This document shows, in pieces, positions 27,010 through 36,719 of a stretch of DNA of 64,000 bases (positions within the stretch are counted from its first letter, which is position 1; every line of letters begins with the position of its first letter). Source of the stretch: Solea solea. Its lineage: Eukaryota; Chordata; Actinopteri; Pleuronectiformes; Soleidae. The notes beneath the pieces were generated by a model. The model worked only from the letters and a program-made list of their open reading frames with translations. It searched no databases and was not told the DNA's origin. A program made the position numbers and the translations under genes. The stretch spans positions 28,306,651 through 28,370,650 of the forward strand of contig NC_081142.1 in the NCBI RefSeq assembly GCF_958295425.1, read 5' to 3'.

Positions 27010-27440
27010 ATATATGTGTATATATATATATATATGTATATGTATATATATAAAATATTGATAAAACATAGCTTTTTGTCAAAGTTGTCAGTGCTGTATT
27101 AGCTCTACAATAACACTGTGGTCAGACGTGGAGCCTGCAATATAATAATATTATAATATGATATGATATGATAAAATATAATATAATAATAAAATGCTTG
27201 TTGTTAAAGTTTATTCTTCTTTCTTTCTTTCTTTTTGTAAATTAAATCTACTTCATATCTAAATTTGCATAAAAGAATTTCATTTTAAATTTAAATGATA
27301 TTTTAATGTGAATAGCGCCACCAACTGGACCTTTTTATATTTATTTTTAAATCTTGTTCTGCTTTTATAACAGAAACTTCACTTTTACAAATGATAGAAA
27401 AACACAACAATCCTGATCCAGGAAAACCGTCAGACTCCAC
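27010..27440. other. AT-rich region upstream of nhs promoter
   Basis: TA run (27010-27050), an ATAAT-rich stretch (27140-27195) and a TTTC run (27215-27233). Contains AGCGCCACCAACTGGAC at about 27315, a motif that recurs after nhs exon 1. Confidence 0.6.
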
Positions 27441-27500
27441 TCCAGTTTTTCGCCCCGCCCCCTTTTTAAAACCCACCACCCCTCTCTCTCTGAGTGTCTC
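27440..27500 (+). promoter_or_regulatory. nhs: Probable nhs promoter
   Basis: CGCCCCGCCCCC (27451-27462) directly followed by a TATA-like TTTTTAAAA, then a CT-rich initiator region. It lies about 300 bp before the nhs ATG in a locally GC-rich stretch. Confidence 0.55.
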
Positions 27501-27562
27501 TCTCTCTCTCTCTCGCTCTCTCCCTCCCTCTCTCGATCAGTAAACAGTCTCTCTCTCTCTCA
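27482..27562. repeat. CT-rich repeat in nhs 5' UTR
   Basis: Imperfect (CT)n from 27482 to 27562, just after the predicted TATA box. Probably within the leader or at the start site. Confidence 0.85.
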
Positions 27563-27634
27563 GTCACACCGGGGCTGGAGCAGCAGTTAACCCGAGCAGG
27601 GAGCGCCTCAGTCCCGCCTGACCCTCCTGAAAGG

Positions 27635-27676
27635 ATGGGGGGTTCCAGCAGCAGCAGCAGCAGCAGCAGAAGCTGA
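27635..27676 (+). CDS. Upstream ORF with a CAG/AGC repeat in the nhs 5' UTR
   Basis: A 13-codon upstream ORF reading [13 protein letters not shown] then TGA. It contains eight CAG units at 27646-27669. It lies 109 bp before the nhs start and does not overlap it. The start context is GAAAGGATGG, with G at +4 and A or G at -3, so it could be used. A regulatory role is inference. Confidence 0.45.
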   Translation: MGGSSSSSSSSRS

Positions 27677-27785
27677 GTTCGCAGGCACCGGATCCGGGTT
27701 CGGGTTCGGGGCAGAGGGAGAACAACTACTCTGTGCTGACTTTTGTTGGATTTATTTTCTGGACCCGGACCACACCAACACCAAC

Positions 27786-28065
27786 ATGCCGTTCGCCAAA
27801 CGCGTCGTGGAGCCTCAGTTTCTGTGCCGACACCACATACCGAACTCGGACGGTCTGCTCTTCGAGGACCTGGTGTGTACCAGTCATGTGTCTCTGTCCC
27901 GGACTCTGCGCCAGCTGTCGGACCTGGCCAAACACGCGTGCTCCATATTCCAGGAGCTGGAGGGCGACCTCGCCTCCACCAGCCTGCGGGTCCGCGGGCT
28001 GCAGAGGAAGATCGGCCGGCTCCAGGAGACCTGCTCCGGACTGGACCCTAAACAGGAGCCAGTGC
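27786..28065 (+). CDS. nhs: nhs exon 1 (Nance-Horan syndrome protein, N-terminus)
   Basis: Encodes the first 93 residues: MPFAKRVVEPQFLCR, then LSRTLRQLSDLAKHACSIFQ, an alpha-helical stretch, and GLDPKQEPV. These match human NHS (MPFAKRIVEPQWLCR and LDPKQEAV). The region is the WAVE-homology domain that lets NHS proteins act on Abi-type partners and actin remodelling at cell edges and junctions. The exon ends in phase 1 at GTGC|GTAAGT, as expected before exon 2 (P-V-S-N-L). The fish version lacks the long Pro/Ala-rich insert of human exon 1. The rest of the gene is beyond the window, so intron 1 exceeds 35.9 kb. NHSL1 is the main alternative; linkage to reps2 favours nhs. Confidence 0.9.
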
Positions 28066-28760
28066 GTAAGTACAACAGCGCCCCCTACCTTTCTGTTTAT
28101 GTCTATGCAGCTGAGCTGTGTGCGCGCGCGAAGAGGAATGACGCAGATAAAGTGCAGTTAGCTTCAAAACTAGCGCTGTTTAGCGCCACCACCTGGACAT
28201 ATGATACATTCTTGATTAAGTTGATGTTTAAACTTTATAGACTTAACTTTTTATGGACAACGACAATGATGCAGATAAAATATAAAAATGTTATTTCTGT
28301 TGCAGTGAGTGAAAGTCACAGAAAAGTTGTTTAGCGCCACCAGGGGGACTTATTTTTTATAACATAACATTCATGCTTCACATATAATAACAATGTTGCA
28401 GATAACTACATTTAGTTAGCTTTAAAACTAGCTTACTTGTAGCGCATGAAAGTCGCAGACAAGTCGCCGCTGAGCGCCACCTGCTGGACTTGTTTAATTA
28501 AATTGACCATGGTTGTATAACATAAACTTTTTATATACACAAAGTTCTTACTTTACAGTGTGTGTGTAAGTCGCGTGAAAAAGTTGTTTAGCGCCACCAG
28601 CTGGACTTATCCAACATTTATTTATTTCAATTTTTGCTGTTTCTGTAATTCACGTTTTACATAAAATAACAATGCGTATAAAAATCATCTTACGTGTAAA
28701 CAAAATAATGTGCTTACTTACAGTATGTGTTGAGCGTCACCTGCTGGACTCATTATTATA
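28066..28760. repeat. Diverged ~145-bp tandem repeat after nhs exon 1
   Basis: About five decayed units, each with AGCGCCACC(A/T)GCTGGACT-type words at 28179, 28332, 28472, 28590 and 28732. Words such as TGCAGATAA, TTAGCTT-AAAACTAGC and GAAAGTCGCAGA recur before them. The best word, GCGCCACCTGCTGG (28474-28487), is a CTCF core match on the - strand. Confidence 0.65.
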
Positions 28761-28779
28761 CATTTACTTAATTTTCACA

Positions 28780-29231
28780 GTGTGGTAATAACTTAAACAT
28801 TTGGTGCATTTAAGTTGCAGAAAGTCGAGTTATTAAACAGTGACTTTTTTAGATGATAAATTAAAGGATTAGGGTTATTTGAGACGACATTTAGGTTGTT
28901 TTTCATCCCATATTTTCATGGTTTTGTTTTTGCTAAACATGAAATCACTCTGTCATCGTGTCTTCTAACACTCGTTGATGTTTGTAGCCACAATGCTAAC
29001 ATCAGTGTTCTTCTCAGTGTTGACTCTGCTGGTTCTGCTCTGATTATATATATTATATTATATTTGTTTATTTTCCACTTGTGTGTAGGAGACGTTTTCA
29101 TGTGTTCACAGTGAAGTTTAGCTGACGCTCCGTCGTCCACAGTTGTTGAACTTTGTTTGGCCACCGTGAAGAATTCATGACCCTGATAACACAGCATGTG
29201 GTCCTTTAATCTTAAAACCACCCCCACCCCA

Positions 29232-29235
<4 letters not shown>
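28780..29235. other. nhs intron 1, unassigned
   Basis: No repeat family or exon recognised. Confidence 0.55.

Positions 29236-29270
<35 letters not shown>
29236..29270. repeat. (GT)n microsatellite
   Basis: About 17 GT units preceded by CCACCCCCACCCC. Confidence 0.95.
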
Positions 29271-29271
<1 letters not shown>

Positions 29272-30160
29272 ACAATTTGGTTGTCACACACTTTCAAATG
29301 GCTGAAGTTTGCAAAGGGGCAGAAAAACCCAGGTACATTTCCAGAAACCTTCCATGGAACTGGAGACTTAAACTCAAGATGTTTGGAAACTTTCCATGGG
29401 ATTTTATGGGAATGAATGAGAATGTTTGCGGCCATGCTGATGGTCAAGACCTGGTTTTAGGGTTGGTGTTGAGTTGAGATGGTTGAGTTTCAGGATAAAG
29501 GGCTCTTCCCTGCTTTCTCTGCCTCAGGTAAACCGTGTCCTGGTGGACGTTTACTTCAAAGTCAAAGCTTTATCCACATGGAAACAGAACCTGAACAATA
29601 TTGTCGTTGTTAAAAGGTTCTCTGTGTTTGAAACCCCCCACCCCAGAAGTGAAAGCAATAGAACCAACATTTACAAACGAGCTGGTGTTAGCGTTTCATT
29701 TAGTGTAGATTAGGCCAATATTTACCAGTATTTGAAAATGATTGTTTAATAATCACAGCCCATTATTCCAAAGTATGTATTTTTTGTTCTTATGAACTGC
29801 AGACATTTGATGTATTCTAACACTTTTTAAGAAGCGATATGTCGATGAGCAGATTTTTGTTCTCAGTGTGCAGCCCCTGGCACTTGCCTGTTTTAGCAGC
29901 GCCCCTGGACGTGGCTCAGTGTAGTATTTATGTTGTTGTATTTAATTTCATTCACACTAAATTCAGACTGACGTTCCACACACGCAAACCTGATCCACAT
30001 TCAAGTCCAGTCCAGTTTATAATTAGAGCCGTTTGATTGACAAGAATCTGGTGACACGATACGTGATACAGCAGCGATGATACGTTACACTTTACTACGA
30101 GCAACGTGGCATTCTGACGTTTTATTTAGTCCTCCTCCAAAATAACCAAAAACTCTCATA
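29271..30160. other. nhs intron 1, unassigned
   Basis: Mixed sequence without open frames of note. GTCAAGACCTGGTTTTAGGG (29443-29462) resembles part of dispersed family C. Nothing else recognised. Confidence 0.5.
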
Positions 30161-30164
30161 GTAA

Positions 30165-30270
30165 AAACAGTAATCGATTAATCTGATGATTGTTTTCTGA
30201 TTCAGTTTGAATGATTTCTTTGTTATTTGGAGCAAAAAAAGAGGAAGATGTTCACATTAAAGAAGCCACA
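30165..30270. repeat. Dispersed repeat family B, copy 2
   Basis: TAATCGATTAATCTGATG, then GATTTCTTTGTTATTTGGAG and GTTCACATTAAAGAAGCC, words shared with the copies at 16900 and 53595. Confidence 0.55.
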
Positions 30271-30299
30271 TTATACTCACTAACAGCTGCTAACAGGAT

Positions 30300-31700
30300 G
30301 TTAATGTGCAGAAACACCACTGTAAGTGTGTGTTTTAATATAAGAGTCTATATAATATATAAGTCTGTGATAGTGAGTCGATGGAAGTCAGATCTCTGGA
30401 CCCTGAGGTCACCGTCGTGGTCAACCTTTGTTAAACTACTAGAAAAACCCTGGTGAAAGAGTGTCCTCACAACTATAGAAAGACTGTGTTTATGTATAAA
30501 CACCCCCCCCCCCCCAAAAAATGTCCCCCGTCTTGAGAGACTTCTCCTGGTTTAGCTCAGTTGGAGCAGGTCCTGACAAGTCCTCCTCAGACCCTGTTTC
30601 CTCTGGTCTGTCTGCGGTTCCTCTCAAGGTATTTGCTACAACCTAAACACAGACCCCGCCCCCTCCCACCCCTCGACCCCCTGACCCCACCTCTTTTAAA
30701 AACCTGTCCTGCATATCGTCCAGTGAAGTGCAGCCACAACACTTTGACTTTGTCTGGTCTGTGTCAGCGAAGGTCAAAGGTTATCTTGAACATGTCAGTC
30801 AGAGGCACCTGGACTTCCTGTTGCGTCTCACAGGAAGCTGATTCCTTGATTACATGCTTGGAGGTGATTTATCATGTCGATATGGGGGAAAAGCATATAA
30901 ATGAATCACATGATGGACAAATAATGTAAAAACAGTCCATAGAAAATGCTTCTAATCTGTTTGTAGAGCAAACGAGTCGAACTTAAAGGGTTATTTATGT
31001 TTAAATAAACGAGGGCGGGAGCTAATATAAAAATAGAGTTTTTTTTACACTAACGTTTTGTCCCTCCAACCTTTTACTTTAATGCAATTATATACAATAT
31101 TAACATAATGTATAAACTAAGTATTACATGCATGAAATGGCTTCTCAAAAACTAAAATAATCAACTTTCATAAGTTTTAGTGACTTAAATGAATAATCTG
31201 GTAAATATTTGGTAAATTTGAGCCCAGGTGTGAACCTGGTCTAGAAAAAACCTCCTGCTGTGTGAAAAAGCTTAATGACCCTTAGTTGTGGCTTTCATGT
31301 TAATGTTGTCGTCGGGGGCAACAAGAGAACAGAACTCCTCCTCCTCATCTGAATGACACTTCATGTAAATGTTGCCGCTGAAGTTTTGAGTCGGGGGAAG
31401 AGACTGTGAGGTTGGGGGAGGAGACTGTGAGGTTGGGGGAGGAGACTGTGAGCTCGCCATGGCGACACAGAATCAGTTTGTTTATTGAATGAATCCTTAT
31501 GGAATTTAATCAAACATTTTATGTGTAATTGAATGGAATCGTGACCTCATGAATAGATTTTGACTCACTGCAATAATATCTAAATGATCTCAGTCAGAAT
31601 GACTGTAGGCATGGGTTTGACTTATTTGTTTACTACTGATAGTCATTTTAAAAATGAAGGACTGCATTTATAAAAACAAAACTTCCTCCTCCAGTCATGT
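30300..31700. other. nhs intron 1, unassigned
   Basis: Includes a poly-C run (30504-30516) and a GGTTGGGGGAGGAGACTGTGA tandem block at 31392-31453. No exon or transposon recognised. Confidence 0.55.
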
Positions 31701-31715
31701 CTGAATTTGTGGTGC

Positions 31716-31734
31716 CACCAGGTGGCAGCAGCAG
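31716..31734 (+). promoter_or_regulatory. CTCF-like motif in nhs intron 1
   Basis: CCACCAGGTGGCAGC matches the CTCF core consensus CCASYAGRKGGCRS without mismatch. It may equally be a chance match. Confidence 0.4.
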
Positions 31735-31839
31735 CAGGAAGCACCTAGTGAGTAGAAGTGATGACATTTACGAGGTTTCTTGAATGCATCTTAAAGCTGC
31801 TCCTCTAAGATCAACGTGTTCCAGTTCACACATGAGCAA

Positions 31840-32300
31840 CATAAGGCTCTGGGACCATATCTGGCCCGCAGACCAGTTTTATCCGGCCCACGACATTTCC
31901 ACAAGTCGCGCTTTAACCCCGCAGACATCGGAATGTTTTTTCACACCAGTGGATTCATAGCCTGATAAACGGAGACATATGAAGAGACAAAGACACCTTC
32001 TACATCAAGAGCATTTTACTCGTGAAACACACGCTTTTATTTTGAAATGAAATGTGTCTTAAAAAGAAAATCGTACTTTGACAGCATTTCTCATTTTAAA
32101 ATGTAAATACTATACCTGCATATATGTTTTACTGCATGTCCATGTATGGACGTCCTGGTCTCATGGTCTCACTGTGAACCCTGCATGACTCTCACTGGCT
32201 CTCATGAGCTGCAGAATATTTGACCAATAAAAACCATCAGATATTGTTGAAATGCCCGTCTACAGCTGTGACGCTGAGTTTCCATCATGCCTTCCCGTCC
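31840..32300. other. nhs intron 1; possible hAT fragment at its start
   Basis: TCTGGCCCGCAGACCAGTTT and CCGGCCCACGAC (31861-31892) recall the GC-rich end of hAT-type elements. The rest is unassigned. Confidence 0.35.
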
Positions 32301-32304
32301 TCAC

Positions 32305-32328
32305 ACACACACACACACACACACACAC
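32305..32328. repeat. (CA)n microsatellite
   Basis: About 12 CA units. Confidence 0.93.
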
Positions 32329-32506
32329 GTAAACACACCCCGGCCGGCGCCTGGCTCGTGTCCCTGAGCCCAGTGTTTGGACGTCTCTGCTGTGACACCC
32401 CGTCAGCGTCTGTGCTGGACGAGCCTCGGAACTGCTCGCTCAGTCTGGGCTCTGTGGTGCAGCTCTGTGTCAGAGCACTGCAGGGTTTTAAGTTTCACTG
32501 GATCAC

Positions 32507-32537
32507 AGCAGAGGAGGAGGAGGAGGAGGAGGAGGAG
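32507..32537. repeat. (GAG)n microsatellite
   Basis: About nine GAG units; the surrounding stop-free frames are not supported as coding. Confidence 0.85.
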
Positions 32538-32647
32538 GGTGGACGGGGGACGTCATATTTGTGGCAGCAAGTGGTCCTCTGGCTTTTCTGGTCCACCAGC
32601 ACATGGCTGGCAGGTTTACGACATTCCTGGAGCAGACCGCACCATCG

Positions 32648-32650
<3 letters not shown>

Positions 32651-32692
<42 letters not shown>
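32651..32692. repeat. (GA)n microsatellite
   Basis: About 21 GA units. Confidence 0.95.
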
Positions 32693-32694
<2 letters not shown>

Positions 32695-32884
32695 CGAGAG
32701 CAGGGGTGTCACAGAGGAAACATTTAAACACACACACACATACACACACTTTATGACACCACGGGCTAATCTGTGTGCACATGATAGAGCGTGATAATCT
32801 GCTGTGATAACAAGTCTTATCTGTTGTTGTATGACATTAAAAGTCTTCAGTGCAGCTGGATTTCATCAGAGAAATGTTGTTATT

Positions 32885-32965
32885 TATACACAGTGAGATG
32901 AAGACGTGAACATGTGACGTAGATACTGCAGATTTTATTCACTGAGTCTTTACTTAAGTTGCAGA
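32885..32965 (-). mobile_element. Palindromic MITE-like family A, end fragment
   Basis: CAGTGAGATGAAGACGTGAA, CATGTGACGTAGATA and CAGATTTTATTCACTGAGTC match the outer right end of the family only. Confidence 0.6.
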
Positions 32966-33505
32966 AATGCACACGCTCCACATCTTCTTCTTCTCTGTGT
33001 CTTGCTGTATTTCTGTGACAGCGCCACACACAGGCCTGGAATATACTGTACACTATAGCCTTAAGAGTCATTTTGGGGGATTGGTCAAAAACAATTGCAT
33101 GTTTATAGAGAATGTTTTAAGAATAAGAAAGAAGAAGAAGATTGCACTGGAAAAGTTCTGTTTCCATGCAAATGAGGCCTAAAGTGTCATATTTGTGGAT
33201 TTATATAATCAGGTGTTCTCAGGGGCCCACTCTCAGCTCAGGGGCCCCCAGGCAGTTAAACACTTCAGAAGACACAGTGTCAATATTTGACCTTTTTGAT
33301 AAAGGAAGTGCCTGAGGACTTTTCCTCCTGCTGTGTTTATCCAGTAATCTGATTACTTGTAATAGAGCAGCTGAGTGGTTCAGCTGCAGCAGTGAAGTGG
33401 ATCACATGAAATATCTGACCTTCATACAAACCTGTTTACTTTGCAGTTTGCACAGTAACTTGTTGGACTTGTTATGTAACATTTAAGGCCTGTAGCAGGT
33501 GCAGA

Positions 33506-33590
33506 GAAGAAGAAGAAGAAGAAGAAGAAGAAGAAGAAGAAGAAGAAGAAGAAGAAGAAGAAGAAGAAGAAGAAGAAGAAGAAGAAGAAG

Positions 33591-33620
<30 letters not shown>
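33506..33620. repeat. (GAA)38 microsatellite
   Basis: 115 bp of uninterrupted GAA/AAG, pure purine on the + strand. Confidence 0.97.
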
Positions 33621-33621
<1 letters not shown>

Positions 33622-33940
33622 GTCTGTGGTCTCAGTGGAATCTCACTGACATGTCTGTGACAACAGTGTTAGTGCAGCTTCACTGAGCTGTGTTTACCAC
33701 AGGAGCAGCACATCATCATCTATGCCACTGTAAACTGCCCCAGAGCAGCTTAAGCCTGAAAAACCACATTAGTGCGTCCATTACTGTGTGACTGCACTGA
33801 GCTCAGGTCCAAACCAGGTCAGAGCTTCAGAGGCTGCAGGGAACACGGGATAGAAGTCAAATCCATATGTCTGCATATGTGTGAGTCTATGTCCTGATAT
33901 AAACGAGATATATGTGGATATAAAGCTGCACACAGGTTAA
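33621..33940. other. nhs intron 1, unassigned
   Basis: Single-copy looking sequence; nothing recognised. Confidence 0.55.
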
Positions 33941-33942
33941 AA

Positions 33943-34745
33943 TACACTGTAAATACAGTCAAAAATACACTGTAAATACAGTCAAAAATACACTGTAAAT
34001 GCAGTCAAAAATACACTGTAAATACAGTCAAAAAATACACTGTAAATACACTGTAAATGCAGTCAAAAATACACTGTAAATACAGTCAAAAATACACTGT
34101 AAATACAGTCAAAAATACACTGTAAATGCAGTCAAAAATACACTGTAAATACAGTCAAAAATACACTGTAAATACACTGTAAATGCAGTCAAAAATACAC
34201 TGTAAATACAGTCAAAAATACACTGTAAATGCAGTCAAAAATACACTGTAAATACAGTCAAAATTACACTGTAAATACACTGTAAATGCAGTCAAAAATA
34301 CACTGCAAATACACTGTAAATACAGTCAAAAATACACTGTAAAAACAGTCAAAAAATACACTGTAAATCGACTGTAAATGTAGTCAAAAATACACTGTAA
34401 ATACAGTCAAAAATACACTGTAAATACACTGTAAATGCAGTCAAAAATACACTGTAAATACAGTCAAAAATACACTGTAAATATACTGTAAATGCAGTCA
34501 AAAATACACTGTAAATACAGTCAAACATACACTATAAATACAGTCAAAAATACACTATAAATACACTGTAAATGTACACTGTAAATATACTTTTAAATAC
34601 ACTGTTAATACACTGTAAATATACACTAAGTATACTTTAAAATACACTGTAAATACAGTCAAAAATACACTATAAATACACTGTAAATGTACACTGTAAA
34701 TATACTTTTAAATACACTGTAAATACAAACAAAATACACTGTACA
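33943..34745. repeat. Minisatellite of AATACACTGTAAATACAGTC units
   Basis: About 800 bp of a 20-22-bp unit AAAATACACTGTAAATACAG plus TC, with a secondary AATGCAGTC variant giving a higher-order pattern. ACTGTAAATACAGT is itself a short palindrome. Units decay after about 34560. Confidence 0.93.
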
Positions 34746-35103
34746 GTACAGTAGATTGTGTTAAATAATCACTATAATATTATGCTTAAAAGCACTTGTT
34801 ACTGACTCTGAAATAAAATATTATTTTTTTCGAAAGTGATGTATTTCAGCACATGATAAAATTGTTTAATATTGTGTTGCATAAATAAGTTGTTTTTTAA
34901 TTCATTCTTATGTTGTTGGCTTTAATTCAATCACATGTATCCACACAAAAAATGTTTTTCTGGCAAACAAAGTCTAAAATATTTAAATGTAAAAAATCAA
35001 TCAGATTTGGTTGGTCTGTGTGACGTTGGCAGCTTTAAAAATGTACCTGAAGGAAACCGGTTGTCTGAATTATGTGAATAAGGTGAAACTGAGAAGAATG
35101 TGT

Positions 35104-35107
<4 letters not shown>

Positions 35108-35170
<63 letters not shown>
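35108..35170. repeat. (AT)n microsatellite
   Basis: About 60 bp of AT with a short CACACA lead. Confidence 0.95.
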
Positions 35171-35189
35171 GTATAAATAAATAAAAACA

Positions 35190-35278
35190 ACTAAAAGGAC
35201 CCGAAATAAGTAAATAAATCTCCTGTGGCCCATCTGTGGACCCTGACCCAGTGTTTTGGAATCACTGCTCTGGAGGGC
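35190..35278. repeat. Short dispersed repeat D, copy 1 (hAT-end-like)
   Basis: GTGGCCCATCTGTGGACCCT and ACCCAGTGTTTTGGAATCAC align with a second copy at 35795-35867. The pattern recalls the right end of hAT-type elements. Confidence 0.5.
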
Positions 35279-35299
35279 AGTGGTGTTTTTGTGCAACTT

Positions 35300-35790
35300 T
35301 TCTGACTAAAAAGACAATTTGAGTCCGTTTGTTGTCCCAGTTTCCAGTTTTTCCCACAAACAAAAGAAAACACTCGTCGTATCACATTTCACCACCAGAT
35401 CTCCAGCGCGTCTCTTTCTCTTTCATTATCACAATAGTGAACATGTTAGTGCACGCTCAGAGAAACCTTCATGATAAAACACTGCGGCTAATTATAGAGC
35501 AACGACCTGCTCTGTCTTCATCCTCTTCATCCTCTCACTCCATCACAGATATCTTTCAGCTCATGTCAAATCTGTATTTAAATTTTCCACTAGTTCTGGT
35601 CAGTATATGTATATTATATCATGACATGAGACAGGATCTGCTCTTAAATCCTGGATACCGTCATATCATGATACACTAAATATTTTAAAAAATAAAATAC
35701 ATGGAATCAACAAAATTATACCTAAAAAAAAAAAGTCACTTAATATACATAACTCTGAAATAAACAGGTTGGGAAAATTCAACAAATTTG
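35300..35790. other. nhs intron 1, unassigned
   Basis: AT-leaning intron with a short TCATCC run (35518-35540); nothing recognised. Confidence 0.5.
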
Positions 35791-35794
35791 TTGG

Positions 35795-35867
35795 GGGACC
35801 CAAAATAAATCCCCCGCGACCCATCTGTGAGTCCTGACCCTCACTTTGGGAACCACTTGATTATGAA
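35795..35867. repeat. Short dispersed repeat D, copy 2 (hAT-end-like)
   Basis: GCGACCCATCTGTGAGTCCT and TTTGGGAACCACTTGAT; about 600 bp from the first copy. Confidence 0.5.
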
Positions 35868-36127
35868 ATCAATTGTAAGTTATAGATCTGGTATATTATA
35901 TCAATATATGGTGACATAAGACAAGATCTGCTCTTAGATTTTGGATATCATCATGTCATGATAAAGTATCTGTGATGACTTTTACTGCTTTTAAAGGCTG
36001 CTGCACTGATAATCTTTACATTTATTACACTTTATATTATATATATTGATTAAAAATACATGGGGTAGACAAAAGTATATTTAAAAATGTCACTTGCATC
36101 ATTTTAAGACTAATGATTTGTGTTTGT

Positions 36128-36252
36128 TTACAGTGTAATTACAAGGTAATTTACAGTGCATTTATAGTGTAATTTACAGTATAATTACAATGTAATTTAC
36201 AGTATATTTACAGTGTAATTCATAGTATATTTACAGTGCATTTACAGTGTAT
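36128..36252. repeat. AATTTACAGTG-type short repeat
   Basis: TTTACAGTGTAATTACAGTG-like words repeated about eight times over 120 bp. Confidence 0.75.
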
Positions 36253-36457
36253 TTTCACTCTCAAACTTTTTATGAGTCCAGAGAAACAGCTTGTGTGCAG
36301 CTTTATATCCACGTATATCTCCTATATCAGGATATAAACTCAGCATATGTACATGTTATATATAAGACATATCACCTATACTTACAGATATTAATGTTAG
36401 ATTATAGTTTTTACTCTGCAATGGTTTGACATTGTAAATGAAGGATTGTGGTTTTGT

Positions 36458-36716
36458 TCACCTGGAGTTTTCCTGGAGTTTACCTTGAGTTTTCCTGGAG
36501 TTTACCTTGAGTTTTCCTGGAATTTACCTTGAGTTTTGCTGGAGTTTTCCTTGAGTTTTCCTGGAGTTTTCCTTGAGTTTTCCTTGAGTTTTCTTGGAGT
36601 TTATCTTTAGTTTTTCTTAAGTTTTCCTCAAGTTTACCTTGAGTTTTCCTGGAATTTTCCTGGAGTTTTCCTGGAGTTTTCCTGGAGTTCTTGCTGGAGT
36701 TTTCCTGGAGTATTCC
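36458..36716. repeat. Minisatellite of GAGTTTTCCTG units
   Basis: About 260 bp of 11-12-bp units GAGTTTTCCTG/GAGTTTACCTT. Confidence 0.92.
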
Positions 36717-36719
36717 TGC

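Noticed and set aside
30545..30580. TTTAGCTCAGTTGGAGCAGG as a tRNA gene or SINE head
   Set aside because: A good A box, but no B box at the right distance and no cloverleaf could be drawn.
32220..32756. 178-codon frame around (GAG)n and (GA)n runs
   Set aside because: Kept open by simple repeats; no conserved motif and no splice sites.
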